From Ereboglobus sp. PH5-10 (GTDB taxonomy: Bacteria > Verrucomicrobiota > Verrucomicrobiia > Opitutales > Opitutaceae), in NCBI RefSeq assembly GCF_029504735.1, contig NZ_JAQFIP010000013.1, positions 16,068-80,067 of the forward strand: a stretch of DNA of 64,000 nt, read 5' to 3'. This document shows positions 16,062 through 24,119 of this stretch, piece after piece. Under the pieces are notes generated by a model. The model ran no database searches, was not told the origin of the DNA, and saw nothing but the letters and a program-made list of their open reading frames with translations. The position numbers and the translations under genes are program-made. Every line of letters begins with the position of its first letter. Within the stretch, counting starts at the first letter, position 1.

Positions 16062-18677
16062 CTAATTTTTCTTTGCTTGGATGTTGCGCACCGTGCCGCA
16101 AAGCGGCGGGTCGGTGACGGGTGTGAAAAAGCAAATCGACGAAAACTTTTTCCCATCGGGCTGCTGTTCCGGCATCGGATAGTTTTGAATCGCCTCGCAG
16201 ATGTTTTCGGGAAGCGCGATGTCGCGGGCAATGTCGGCGATGTCGCTGCGGTCAAATTGCCGCATGAGGAAAAACTGCTTGCTGTTGCCGATGACGACGG
16301 GGCGGATTCTGGTATCCTTGAAACGGCTGTATTGTTGAACAATCGAGGCAGTCCAGCATGAGAACTTGCGCAACTGCGCATAAGATTCGGCGACGATTTT
16401 TTCGCCTCCAGGCACGTCGAGGAAACGGGCGAGTTCCTCGTAGAGCATGCGTTTTCGCAATACGCGCGGCAGTGAAATTATGTGCTGGCGGGTAAAGCCG
16501 GTGATGAGCAAACCTGCGGCAGTTTTGAGTTCAGTCGCCTGTTCGGGAATGTAGCCAAGTTCAAAATGGGCAACGGTTCCGGTGAGTGAAATGTTTGTCT
16601 GTCCGTCGAAAAGCCGTCCGTATTGTCCATGCGCACTCCACGCGGCGAGCAACGTGGAAATGTGGTCAATGGTTTCCTTCTTGTGCTCGGGAAAACGCGA
16701 AAATTGCATCAATTCGACAAGGCTCGCGTGCTGCGGGTAGTCGTCCGGTTCATACCACACGTGCGCCGTTGCCATGACTGCGCGCTCGGTTTGAGGGTCT
16801 TTCAGGAAGCGCGTGATGTTCGCCTCGGGAATCGCGGCGATGAATTGCTGCGCCTCGTCGTCATTGCTGGCGATGCGGTCGCGAAGCTCGGCGTATGATT
16901 CGAGGTCGGTGGTGCCGTGCGACATTTTCGCACGTTTCCAGAGATTTGTCGCGCACGCCATGCGCTGAATCTCCGGCATGAGTGCTTGGTGGCGTTTTGC
17001 CCAATCATCGAAAGCGTCCTGGTAAAGCTGATGGACGTATTGCCCCAAAATGGCCTGCCGGATTTGCTGCGTCTCCGCGTCGGCGGCTTCGCCGATCATG
17101 CGCGAGGAAAGCGCGACGGCGGTGGCCATTTGAAGCTGGCTGAGAGGAAGTTTCCCCGTGTCGAGGTAGTTGATTGTGAGGTCGCCATCGGGGTGCAGAA
17201 GTATCGGACGCTCGCCCATCGCCTCGGTGTATTTGGCGTAGGACAAGCCCTCCTCGATGATGACGGTGTAATCGTAATAAGCGGCGGTTTGTTCGAGCAA
17301 ATCGCACATGTGGACGGATTTTCCCGCGCCGGTCGCACCGAGAAGAACCGCGTGCTGCGGCGTCGGCGGGTTGCCAATGAAGGTGCGCAAGCCGACGAGA
17401 TTTCCCTGCTGTGCGCCGTCGTAAATCGCCTCGGCTTCGGCGAGGTGTCCGGTGAATGTCGATGAGAACGGCAGCAAGTCGGCAAGGTAAGTGTCCTCGG
17501 CATATAGGTTGCGATGGCGGTAGGTTGAACGTGTCCAGCCGGGCCATGAGGCAAAGAAAAGTTTCTTCGCGGTGCTGGGCAGGGCGCATTCGTAATACTG
17601 CGCGCCGCTGAGATTGTTGATCGCATTTTTGACAGCGGCGCATTTTGCGGAAAGCGTCTGCTCGGTTTCATCCCACACGCGAACAATGTAGGTGGTCGAG
17701 AATGGGCGAATGAATCCCGTGGAAAGCGATTCGACCTTGCGCTCCTTTTTGCCGATGGCGACGAGGAGCGAGTGGCGTTCGGTGTCCTTGTATTCGCCGC
17801 GCAAGCGTTCGATGGCTCGCTCTTCTTTTTCGACCTCGATCTTTGTCGGAAGCGGTTCGAGATTGACGGTGATTTGATAGTCGAGAAACGGCAGCGCGGT
17901 GAGTCGCAAAATGATTCCCGGATATGTCCGGCTCGGCCACCGTTTGAAGGCGAAAACAGCGTGATAACGCCCGTCGAAATAGAAACCGGTTTTCGGGAGA
18001 TTCACGCCGTCTGAACACCAACAATTTTCCTGTATGGTTTGCGCGGGGTTGAATCGCGCGGCGAAGTCGATGTCGAAGGCATCGGCAAGCGAGGGGTTCA
18101 AAAACTTGGAATAATAAGTGAAATGCGCGAGGTCATCCATCGGAGTGACCGTCGTGTTGCTGCCGAAGAGCGTGCGCAGCGTGGCGGTCAATTCGTCAAA
18201 GCGCGTGCGCAATTGCGCGAGTATTTTTTCGTAATGCGCCGCGAGGTGATCGTGCGAAAGTTTCGCCTTCGCCGATTTTGGCGGCACGGATGCGTCGAGA
18301 TTGGTTGAGATGAACAGCACGAGCTGTTCGCGGCGCAAATCGCGACGGTGCATCCGCTGCCAGTAACGCTCAAATCGCTCCGTGCGGACTTGTCGGATGT
18401 GCGAATGTTTCACGCGTTCGGTTTCGCGGTGGTAGCGGGTCAACTCCTGCCGGTAGTCACAGTTGCATGTCCATTGGAGTTGCGCGCGCATTCCGTCGCC
18501 AAGAGCCGCGAGCAAACTGCGGATTTTGTCTTGATAGGCGTTTAGCTGGGCAACGCTCCCTCCTCGCAAATCGGGTGGTTGCAGCAAAAGGCCCTTGCTC
18601 GCGATGCCGCCTTTTTCGAGTGTGCCGTAGATGAGCAAACCCTCGGCAAAGTATCCGTTAGGCGCGGCGGTTTTCAT
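16062..18677 (-). CDS. virB4: VirB4/TrbE-like T4SS ATPase
   Basis: Conserved ATPase that powers pilus assembly and substrate transfer. 871 residues, normal for VirB4. Walker A is GATGAGKS near residues 446-453 (LLGATGAGKSVHMCDLL). A Walker B-like KRMLYEELARFL lies near 735, followed by SYAQLRKFSCWTASIVQQYS and VIGNSKQFFLMRQFD, as in family members. The N-terminal VirB4/CagE domain precedes these. It overlaps the VirB3-like gene by 20 bp. This is the strongest T4SS marker in the window. Confidence 0.92.
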   Translation of the reverse strand: MKTAAPNGYFAEGLLIYGTLEKGGIASKGLLLQPPDLRGGSVAQLNAYQDKIRSLLAALGDGMRAQLQWTCNCDYRQELTRYHRETERVKHSHIRQVRTERFERYWQRMHRRDLRREQLVLFISTNLDASVPPKSAKAKLSHDHLAAHYEKILAQLRTRFDELTATLRTLFGSNTTVTPMDDLAHFTYYSKFLNPSLADAFDIDFAARFNPAQTIQENCWCSDGVNLPKTGFYFDGRYHAVFAFKRWPSRTYPGIILRLTALPFLDYQITVNLEPLPTKIEVEKEERAIERLRGEYKDTERHSLLVAIGKKERKVESLSTGFIRPFSTTYIVRVWDETEQTLSAKCAAVKNAINNLSGAQYYECALPSTAKKLFFASWPGWTRSTYRHRNLYAEDTYLADLLPFSSTFTGHLAEAEAIYDGAQQGNLVGLRTFIGNPPTPQHAVLLGATGAGKSVHMCDLLEQTAAYYDYTVIIEEGLSYAKYTEAMGERPILLHPDGDLTINYLDTGKLPLSQLQMATAVALSSRMIGEAADAETQQIRQAILGQYVHQLYQDAFDDWAKRHQALMPEIQRMACATNLWKRAKMSHGTTDLESYAELRDRIASNDDEAQQFIAAIPEANITRFLKDPQTERAVMATAHVWYEPDDYPQHASLVELMQFSRFPEHKKETIDHISTLLAAWSAHGQYGRLFDGQTNISLTGTVAHFELGYIPEQATELKTAAGLLITGFTRQHIISLPRVLRKRMLYEELARFLDVPGGEKIVAESYAQLRKFSCWTASIVQQYSRFKDTRIRPVVIGNSKQFFLMRQFDRSDIADIARDIALPENICEAIQNYPMPEQQPDGKKFSSICFFTPVTDPPLCGTVRNIQAKKN

Positions 18678-19005
18678 GGCGGATTACGGGTGCCGGCTGG
18701 CTTTGCGGCGCGAAACTCCAGCCCTCTTTGTTGAGAAGTTCGTCGAAAAAATCCTCGGCGTAGCCCTCGGGCTTGTTGCGGCGAAACATCATTACCCATA
18801 AAAATGGGCCGACGCATACCGGCACGGAAAACACAAGCGCCATAACTGGCGCCGCGCCCAGCATTGCATAGAGAACGAGAAAAAGTCCAATGGCGGCGAC
18901 GATGCCGACAACAACATAAACGAAGTCGTTTCCCTCGAAACCAAGCGCTCGGCCCTTGCTGTCGTTGGCACTGTTTGTGTCGGTGATGCGCAGTTCGGCG
19001 CTCAT
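18658..19005 (-). CDS. virB3: VirB3/TrbD-like T4SS membrane protein
   Basis: 115 residues with two adjacent membrane segments (DFVYVVVGIVAAIGLFLVLYAM and APVMALVFSVPVCVGPFLWVMMF) and a soluble C-terminus. The size, topology and position between the pilin-like gene and virB4 match VirB3/TrbD. It overlaps virB4 by 20 bp. It starts 21 bp after the VirB2-like stop. Confidence 0.75.
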   Translation of the reverse strand: MSAELRITDTNSANDSKGRALGFEGNDFVYVVVGIVAAIGLFLVLYAMLGAAPVMALVFSVPVCVGPFLWVMMFRRNKPEGYAEDFFDELLNKEGWSFAPQSQPAPVIRHENRRA

Positions 19006-19026
19006 GACGATGGCGGTGCGGTTTCG

Positions 19027-19383
19027 TTAGAATTGCGGCGTGAGCGAACCGTCGCTCATCCCGAAGATATAGAAGAGCGCGGCCATAATCGCGGCGGCTC
19101 CGGCAATGATGATGCCGGAAACAATGCCCATTTTGCCGTCCGCGTCGCCCTTCTTGAGACGGTCGGCTCCGCCCCAGATGTTAATGACGCCCCAGATGAA
19201 CCCAACCATGAACAGGATGCCCAAACCATATTGGAAACCGGTTTTCACCTGTGTGGGTATTTGCGCGATAATCGTGATGGGCGTAATTTGCGCGGCGTGC
19301 GCGGGTGTTGCCATCAGTGTCGCGAGCGACGCGAGTGCGAGCGTGAAAACCGTGCGGAGTATTTTAGTGGAGAGTTTTTTCAT
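19027..19383 (-). CDS. virB2: VirB2/TrbC-like conjugative pilin
   Basis: 118 residues: a long signal peptide (cleavage near TPAHAAQ), then two hydrophobic helices (TGFQYGLGILFMVGFIWGVI and GIVSGIIIAGAAAIMAALFYI) separated by a short charged loop, which is the pilin pattern. First gene of the T4SS operon; copy 2 of the duplicated promoter-region element lies upstream. Major pilus subunit by position. Confidence 0.8.
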   Translation of the reverse strand: MKKLSTKILRTVFTLALASLATLMATPAHAAQITPITIIAQIPTQVKTGFQYGLGILFMVGFIWGVINIWGGADRLKKGDADGKMGIVSGIIIAGAAAIMAALFYIFGMSDGSLTPQF

Positions 19384-19437
19384 GACGGGAGTTTTTCGAT
19401 TTATCCCGTCCTCCGCCGATTGCGGCGAAAACAGGGG

Positions 19438-19514
19438 AAATCATGCCGCTATTTTGCCCTGATTATTTTTCCGCGTATTGGATGTTTCCGTGTTTTTTCG
19501 GAATAAAAACGCGA
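19438..19514 (-). promoter_or_regulatory. Duplicated promoter-region element, copy 2 (upstream of virB2)
   Basis: Partner of 11144-11220. The 43-bp core at 19472-19514 differs from copy 1 at only three positions. It begins 89 bp upstream of the pilin start codon and points toward it. It probably carries the main tra promoter or the binding site of a tra regulator. The two copies would let both halves of the split operon respond together. Confidence 0.7.
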
Positions 19515-19559
19515 TTTTTTCATTTTTGCACGAATGCCCATGCAAACATCATCTCATTT

Positions 19560-20120
19560 TCAGACGTGCTTTGTTGATTCATACAACTCGCCCAACAATG
19601 TATAAAGAGTATCAAGCTCTGGCGAAGGGTGAATGAGCGATCCGAGTCTGGAACCATTATGTTTTCTATTGCGAAGCAATCGGATCAGCTTTGCTGCAAG
19701 CATGGCATGAGTTGGGCGTTTCAGCGGGCGGGCACGTTGGGAATCGGGGGAAGTCTTTGATGACATGGAAATCCCAAGTCGCAAATATGCCTGGCGCAAA
19801 CCGAGTCCGCACAATGCGTCCGGTGAATCAATACGCCGGGCAAATTGCATGTAACGTTGCGCGGTGCGCACTCCGCCGTGAAAACATGTCTTCAGCCACG
19901 GAAGCCATGCGCCGCGTCCTGCGTGCCTGCGGATGCTCGCTTTTTCAACGATGAGGAGTTTCCCCGCGCGCCATGCGGCTGTCAGCGCGGCGTCTAGTGA
20001 GCGGCGGGATTCGCCGACAAGCTGTTGTGCCTCCGAGTGTAGGCGGTTTATCTCTGAAATGGCAGACGCGGCGGAGTGCGTTGTCGGCGTATTCGCAGAT
20101 ATGATTATTTCCGTTTTCAT
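19560..20120 (-). CDS. DUF3102-like regulator
   Basis: 186 residues from MKTEIIISANTP. The segment at about 30-105 (HSEAQQLVGESRRSLDAALTAAWRAGKLLIVEKAS, then WLPWLKTCFHGGVRTAQRYMQFARR) matches the DUF3102 pattern, a helical domain seen in plasmid and phage replication or partition regulators. The basic C-terminus is consistent with DNA binding. The start overlaps the upstream HTH gene by 4 bp. Its place between integrase and tra genes suggests control of transfer or maintenance. Confidence 0.65.
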   Translation of the reverse strand: MKTEIIISANTPTTHSAASAISEINRLHSEAQQLVGESRRSLDAALTAAWRAGKLLIVEKASIRRHAGRGAWLPWLKTCFHGGVRTAQRYMQFARRIDSPDALCGLGLRQAYLRLGISMSSKTSPDSQRARPLKRPTHAMLAAKLIRLLRNRKHNGSRLGSLIHPSPELDTLYTLLGELYESTKHV

Positions 20121-20470
20121 AATGCGAGTCCCATGCTTTTGCGAAAGTCGTCCGCAAGTTTGTGAATAGTCTGCCGGGTGCAGTCGGCCTGCTCGCCGAT
20201 TTCCTCCAAGGTCATGCCGCCGATGAGGTCGGGGCGCACTTGACGCAGCACGATGGTCGAGCGCAGGCCGCGTTGCACGAGCGTGCTTCCTTCGGAGATC
20301 CAAAGCAGGACATGTGTGAGTGCTTCCAACGTCATTGCGCGGGCCTCGGCTTTCGAGTCAATAGGGTCTGCGAAAAACGCTTCGTCGCTGGCGGACGCGC
20401 GGGCTGGTGTGTCTTGATGATTGGTTTTATTATTTTGTATATTCATGGGCGTGGTTGTTTCGCCCTGCAT
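20117..20470 (-). CDS. Small HTH protein of the element
   Basis: 117 residues from the ATG at 20470, which has a good ribosome site (AGGAG about 8 bp upstream). An ATG at 20446 gives 109 residues but has no such site. The C-terminal half holds a helix-turn-helix (GGMTLEEIGEQADCTRQTIHKLADDFRKS), similar to sigma-region-4 or ParB-type recognition helices. Co-translated with the DUF3102-like gene. Probably a regulator of element genes. Confidence 0.65.
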   Translation of the reverse strand: MQGETTTPMNIQNNKTNHQDTPARASASDEAFFADPIDSKAEARAMTLEALTHVLLWISEGSTLVQRGLRSTIVLRQVRPDLIGGMTLEEIGEQADCTRQTIHKLADDFRKSMGLAL

Positions 20471-20625
20471 CCTGCTCCTGCTTATGAATACATAATAGGG
20501 GCGCGCCTCTGTGTTGATTTGCCCCAATTTTTTTGAATGAGATTTAAATGTATAAAAAAGAAAAACGCCGCATGTGCGGCGCATGCGGCGTTCATTGGGA
20601 AAACTATTGTTGAATTGTTTTGTTT

Positions 20626-20859
20626 TTACCCGCGCGCTGGCACGAAAAGTTTCGTGCGGATGTGGAGCGAGACTTCGGCAAGGTCGTAATAAACGAAATG
20701 CCCCACGCGGTGATGCGGGATGCGACGATTGCGTGTCCATTCTCGCAAGGTGCGGATGGACGGCTCGCGTCCTGTCGGAAAAATCCCGCAAAAGCGCAGG
20801 CCGTTGATATCGATAAGTGACGGGTGATTGTATGCGATTGTAGTTTCCATGCTACCCAT
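20626..20859 (-). CDS. Excisionase-like DNA-binding protein
   Basis: 77 residues with a winged-helix/MerR-like pattern (SIRTLREWTRNRRIPHHRVGHFVYYDLAEVSLHI), as in phage and ICE excisionases. It lies 25 bp downstream of the integrase gene on the same strand. ATG codons at 20859 and 20850 are both possible. Expected role: direct the integrase toward excision. A 13-bp motif upstream (20866-20878) nearly repeats one upstream of the integrase. Confidence 0.7.
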   Translation of the reverse strand: MGSMETTIAYNHPSLIDINGLRFCGIFPTGREPSIRTLREWTRNRRIPHHRVGHFVYYDLAEVSLHIRTKLFVPARG

Positions 20860-20884
20860 GTAGTGGCGTCACGTTGCACATGTT

Positions 20885-22126
20885 TCACGCGGCACGGGAA
20901 ATCGGATCGCTGGATGCAAGTGGTGCGGCCGATGCAGGTGTTGTCGGTGCCACCGCTTTCGGCACGGCTCGCAGTTTTGGCATAATGGAGAAGAACACCT
21001 CGGCCTCGCTCTGGCTTTTCACGTCGAGGTAATGCTTGCGAATTATTTCCTCCGAGTTTCCAGCTTGTAACGCCGTGTCGCCCATTGAGCGAAACTTCGC
21101 CACATGCATCGAAATGAATGTGTGGCGCAACACATCATGCGTGAGATTGAATTTTTTCGATATCCTGATCCGCAGGTATTTCATGTTGGTTATGACCACC
21201 GGATATTTCTTCAACGGATACGCACTCAACCACGCATCCAGATTCGGCTGTATCGTGATATTTCGTTTCATATTCACCTTTGAAACCTCCGGCTCAATTC
21301 GGATGACTTTTGTATCCAGATTGATGTGCTCGGGCCTTAATTTGGCGATTTCACCCTGGTCAATATCAGGCCGGATGCCGGCAAACAAGCATAGCGCAAA
21401 ATAAGAGGCCAAACGCCCTTCGTGAAATGTTTCGACATATTCCATCAGTTCAGCCGCCTGATTCGCCGAAAGCGTAGCCGCTGAACCGCGCTTATGCGCA
21501 ATCCGATATTGCGGGATTTTGGCAACAGGATTTTTTGAAATCCACTCTTTATCCATGGCGAATTTTAAGAAAGTCGAAACAATGCCGCGGCGATTGTTGT
21601 GCGTTTTGAGCGTCGCGTTTCCCCGCCCGAAAAAAGTCCTGAGATGATCTGGCGTTATGTCTGAAACGAGCACATTGGGAAATGAATTACACAAATGCGT
21701 CATGTTATTTTTGATAGCCTTTATCTGTGAAACTGAAATCAAACCCTTGGCGTGATCTTGAGCTCGTTGCGCACGGTATTCGAACACGGCATTCGTCAAA
21801 GGAATTTTGTGCTCTACCTCACGGTAGTTTTTCAATGCATAATCAACGTAGAAGGATAACGAATGATTCAGTGGTTTTATTTTCAGGAACAAAGCCTCTG
21901 CCTCGCTTTGTTGCTCCGGGGATAGAATAGTCGCTGTGGGACGCAGCCCGGAGGCAATCTGCGCCGCTTTGATTTCGAGGGTGGATTTTTCGACAACCGC
22001 TTCTTGACGGGTCTTGAAGTTTTTTCGGATTCGCTCGCCATGAAGCCAGCCACTCACACGGTAGGATGTAACGCCATTGCGGTTTTTGAATGGCTTGAGA
22101 ACAAATAACGCGGTTTGTGTTTTCAT
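20885..22126 (-). CDS. int: Tyrosine-type site-specific integrase
   Basis: 413 residues. N-terminal arm-binding and core-binding regions lie before about 210. The C-terminal catalytic domain has Arg252 (LFAGIRP), Lys283, His330 and Arg334 (HDVLRHTF) and the nucleophile Tyr366 (RKHYLD). The second box reads GNSEEIIRKHY, with Asn357 where many family members have His. It starts 74 bp from the 3' end of tRNA-Ser, so it recombines the element into this tRNA. Two perfect inverted repeats lie between the gene and the tRNA. Confidence 0.92.
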   Translation of the reverse strand: MKTQTALFVLKPFKNRNGVTSYRVSGWLHGERIRKNFKTRQEAVVEKSTLEIKAAQIASGLRPTATILSPEQQSEAEALFLKIKPLNHSLSFYVDYALKNYREVEHKIPLTNAVFEYRAQRAQDHAKGLISVSQIKAIKNNMTHLCNSFPNVLVSDITPDHLRTFFGRGNATLKTHNNRRGIVSTFLKFAMDKEWISKNPVAKIPQYRIAHKRGSAATLSANQAAELMEYVETFHEGRLASYFALCLFAGIRPDIDQGEIAKLRPEHINLDTKVIRIEPEVSKVNMKRNITIQPNLDAWLSAYPLKKYPVVITNMKYLRIRISKKFNLTHDVLRHTFISMHVAKFRSMGDTALQAGNSEEIIRKHYLDVKSQSEAEVFFSIMPKLRAVPKAVAPTTPASAAPLASSDPISRAA

Positions 22127-22128
22127 CG

Positions 22129-22159
22129 ATTAGGTTGCCGCGTCACGTGGCAACCTAAT
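22129..22159. repeat. Inverted repeat at the integrase start
   Basis: Two perfect 11-bp arms, ATTAGGTTGCC (22129-22139) and GGCAACCTAAT (22149-22159), with a 9-bp centre. The repeat ends 2 bp before the integrase ATG and covers the place of its ribosome site, so it could be an operator or an mRNA hairpin limiting integrase synthesis. A binding site of integrase or excisionase is also possible. Confidence 0.7.
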
Positions 22160-22171
22160 TTCATCCGAATG

Positions 22172-22198
22172 TTAACATGTTTATATTAAACATGTTAA
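22172..22198. repeat. Perfect 12-bp inverted repeat between integrase and tRNA
   Basis: TTAACATGTTTA (22172-22183) and TAAACATGTTAA (22187-22198) flank a 3-bp centre. It lies directly against the CCA end of tRNA-Ser. It may be an integrase arm site, part of the attachment region, or the integrase promoter operator. Confidence 0.7.
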
Positions 22199-22199
22199 G

Positions 22200-22290
22200 T
22201 GGCGGAGGAGGAGGGATTCGAACCCCCGGTGAGCGTGAGCCCACGTCTGATTTCAAGTCAGGTGCCTTAAACCAACTCAGCCACTCCTCC
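22200..22290 (-). tRNA. tRNA-Ser (anticodon UGA), integration site
   Basis: Minus-strand gene. The acceptor stem GGAGGAG pairs with CTCCTCC, the discriminator is G and CCA is encoded. The anticodon loop CTTGAAA gives UGA, the long variable arm is typical of tRNA-Ser, and the T-loop is GGTTCGAAT. Its 3' end faces the integrase, so the attachment site most likely lies in this gene. Integration left the tRNA complete. Confidence 0.93.
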
Positions 22291-22484
22291 GAGTGCGAGA
22301 TTCGTCACGGTGCGCGACTTCTTGGATTTTTCAAGCACTCTCTTCCGTGTCAACACGACACGCGCAAAACTGGGCGCAAGGAATGGCATCTGGAAAACCC
22401 CGATCATTATACCGCAATCAGCCGGAGGCGCGAATGCCGGGTGCGCACCTGGGTTCACGCCTTCCGGAGACTGGATGGAATCAG

Positions 22485-23216
22485 TTAAAACCGATACCCG
22501 ATGCCCGCGACCAGCCGGCCGCCGGACAGGTTTATGTCTTCGCAAAACTTATCGAGCTTCACCTTCGTCGCGCCGAGCGCGGCGACGGAACAGTCAACAT
22601 AGAAGCGGTCGTTATTGCGGAGGATATTCCAACGTAGGCTGAGCGTCGCGCCATACATGAAGGCGACTCCGTCATCGCTGCGCATCACGTTGCTCGCGTT
22701 GCTCACGCGCGGGTTCCTCTCCTCGCTGGCATCGATATACGCCGCGCCGACCGTGGGGCCGAAGGCGCAGGCAAACCTGCCGCTTTTCGTTTTCCACTCG
22801 TGCTGCCAGCCAAACAAAACGGGGATGACCGTCTGCTTGATTTCGATTTTTCCGTCGTGGTAAATGGTGCTGCTGCCGCTGCGATAATATGAGAAACGCC
22901 CGGTCACTTTCGGGTCCAGGTCGAAGCACGCGCCCATGTCGAGCGTGAGCCTGTCCGCCGCGCCAATATAACGGCCGCCGCGAATATTAAAACCGAGGCC
23001 GCTCAGGTCGCTGCTTATGTGCGTCAGGAGTCCCGCATCGACAAACCATTTTTGATCCGGCGTGGTTCGAGCGGTGGATTCGGCTGACGCGTCCGCCGCG
23101 ACGGCGGCGGGAGCGAGCATCATCAATGCGCAAAACGCCAGTGCGACAAAGGCGAAGGCGCGCGAGTTTGCATTTTGATAGGCCGCGCAACGGCGGCGGA
23201 ATTTTGGTGAAGTCAT
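22485..23216 (-). CDS. Outer-membrane beta-barrel protein
   Basis: 243 residues with a signal peptide (cleavage near AAVAADAS). The rest is rich in alternating hydrophobic/polar strands and ends in a strand with terminal Phe (GRLVAGIGYRF), the signal for outer-membrane insertion. First chromosomal gene beyond the element. It lies 210 bp downstream of the response-regulator gene on the same strand but with a hairpin between, so it is probably a separate unit. Substrate or role unknown. Confidence 0.7.
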   Translation of the reverse strand: MTSPKFRRRCAAYQNANSRAFAFVALAFCALMMLAPAAVAADASAESTARTTPDQKWFVDAGLLTHISSDLSGLGFNIRGGRYIGAADRLTLDMGACFDLDPKVTGRFSYYRSGSSTIYHDGKIEIKQTVIPVLFGWQHEWKTKSGRFACAFGPTVGAAYIDASEERNPRVSNASNVMRSDDGVAFMYGATLSLRWNILRNNDRFYVDCSVAALGATKVKLDKFCEDINLSGGRLVAGIGYRF

Positions 23217-23405
23217 GGTGTGCGGTTTTTTGTTTATTATTTGAACCCGCGCGTCGGAGTCGCGTCGTGCATCCTCTTTCCGCGGGCGTTGCGCACATTA
23301 TATCAAAAACCGGTGACGGCTTAAACCGCGTGTATCAATGAAATCTCAACGCCCCCGTGTTCGCCCGCTTTATGAATTCGCACGCAAACAGTCGTTCGCA
23401 CACGA

Positions 23406-23426
23406 GGGCGCGCGCAAGGCGCGCCC
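23406..23426 (-). terminator. Hairpin after response-regulator gene
   Basis: GGGCGCGC and GCGCGCCC flank a 5-bp loop directly next to the stop codon of the response regulator. There is no T-run, so it may be a weak terminator or one of the GC-rich dispersed hairpins common in this genome. Confidence 0.45.
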
Positions 23427-24119
23427 CTACGATTGATATATATAACCGGTGCCGTGTATTGTTTTTATTGTTGTGCGATCGGCATCATTCACCGCGTCGC
23501 GCAGTTTGCGGATGCACTCATCCAGCGACGCCTCGTCCCAGCCCCATTGCCTGACCAGCTCCGCCCGGCTCAGGCTGACATCCTTGTTTCGCGCAAACAC
23601 CACGGCCAGGTCGAGCACTTGCGGCGACAGGCGCTTGGATTCTTTGGCTCCGGTGATCGTGGCGGTGTGCGTGCTTGTGTTGATCACGGCCCGCGGGCCG
23701 AAGGGGAATTGATTGTTTCGCGCCATTTCGCGCGCGCGGAGTTGAAACGCCTTCATTCCGCACGGTTTTCGAGTGAAGCCAGTTTTGCCATGGCCGGGCA
23801 GTTCGAGCGCGTCCGCCTCGATTTCCTCGTCGTTGCCCGCGGTGAGAAAGAGCACGGGCACGTCGGGATCGAGGCGGCGCATTTCCCTGGCGGCCAGCAA
23901 ACCCGCTTTATTATTCACGCCACGGCCCCGCGCGGCGGGCATTTGCATATCGAGCACCACCAAGGCGAACCGCCCCAGCTCGAACGCGGTCAGCGCGTCG
24001 GCTTTGTTTGTCGTGCGCGTCACGGTGTAGCCCGCCCGCGTCAGCCACTCCTCCCAAAACAGGCCGAGATTCAGATCATCCTCCGCGACGAGGACCGCGC
24101 CGTTGTTTATATTATTCAT
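23427..24119 (-). CDS. OmpR-family response regulator of glycan-operon
   Basis: 230 residues. The receiver domain (1-130) has the acidic pocket E13-D15, phospho-acceptor Asp57 (LVVLDMQMP), Thr93 and Lys118 (FTRKP). The winged-helix DNA-binding domain (about 145-230) has SRAELVRQWGWDEASLDECIRKLR and ends TIHGTGYIYQS. Its start overlaps the kinase stop by 4 bp, so it is the partner of the kinase upstream and the last gene of the four-gene operon. Confidence 0.85.
   Translation of the reverse strand: MNNINNGAVLVAEDDLNLGLFWEEWLTRAGYTVTRTTNKADALTAFELGRFALVVLDMQMPAARGRGVNNKAGLLAAREMRRLDPDVPVLFLTAGNDEEIEADALELPGHGKTGFTRKPCGMKAFQLRAREMARNNQFPFGPRAVINTSTHTATITGAKESKRLSPQVLDLAVVFARNKDVSLSRAELVRQWGWDEASLDECIRKLRDAVNDADRTTIKTIHGTGYIYQS

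Larger units (their letters stand above)
1..22200. mobile_element. Integrative conjugative element, right-hand part
   Basis: A tyrosine integrase gene starts about 74 bp from the 3' end of a tRNA-Ser, the usual insertion arrangement of such elements. It is followed inward by an excisionase-like gene, two regulators, a near-complete set of type IV secretion genes (VirB2, 3, 4, 5, 6, 8, 9 and 10-like) and metal-efflux cargo. No relaxase, coupling protein or second copy of the tRNA 3' end was seen, so the element very probably continues left of position 1. The exact limits are inferred. The right limit is taken at the encoded CCA of the tRNA. Confidence 0.8.

Noticed and set aside
1..22199. Second copy of the tRNA-Ser 3' end marking the left attachment site
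   Set aside because: I looked for ggattcgaacccccgg-type sequence in the left 22 kb and saw none, so the left end is taken to lie outside.
22485..23216. Outer-membrane barrel gene as a fifth member of the glycan operon
   Set aside because: A 210-bp gap and a GC-rich hairpin separate it from the response regulator, unlike the overlapping genes upstream.
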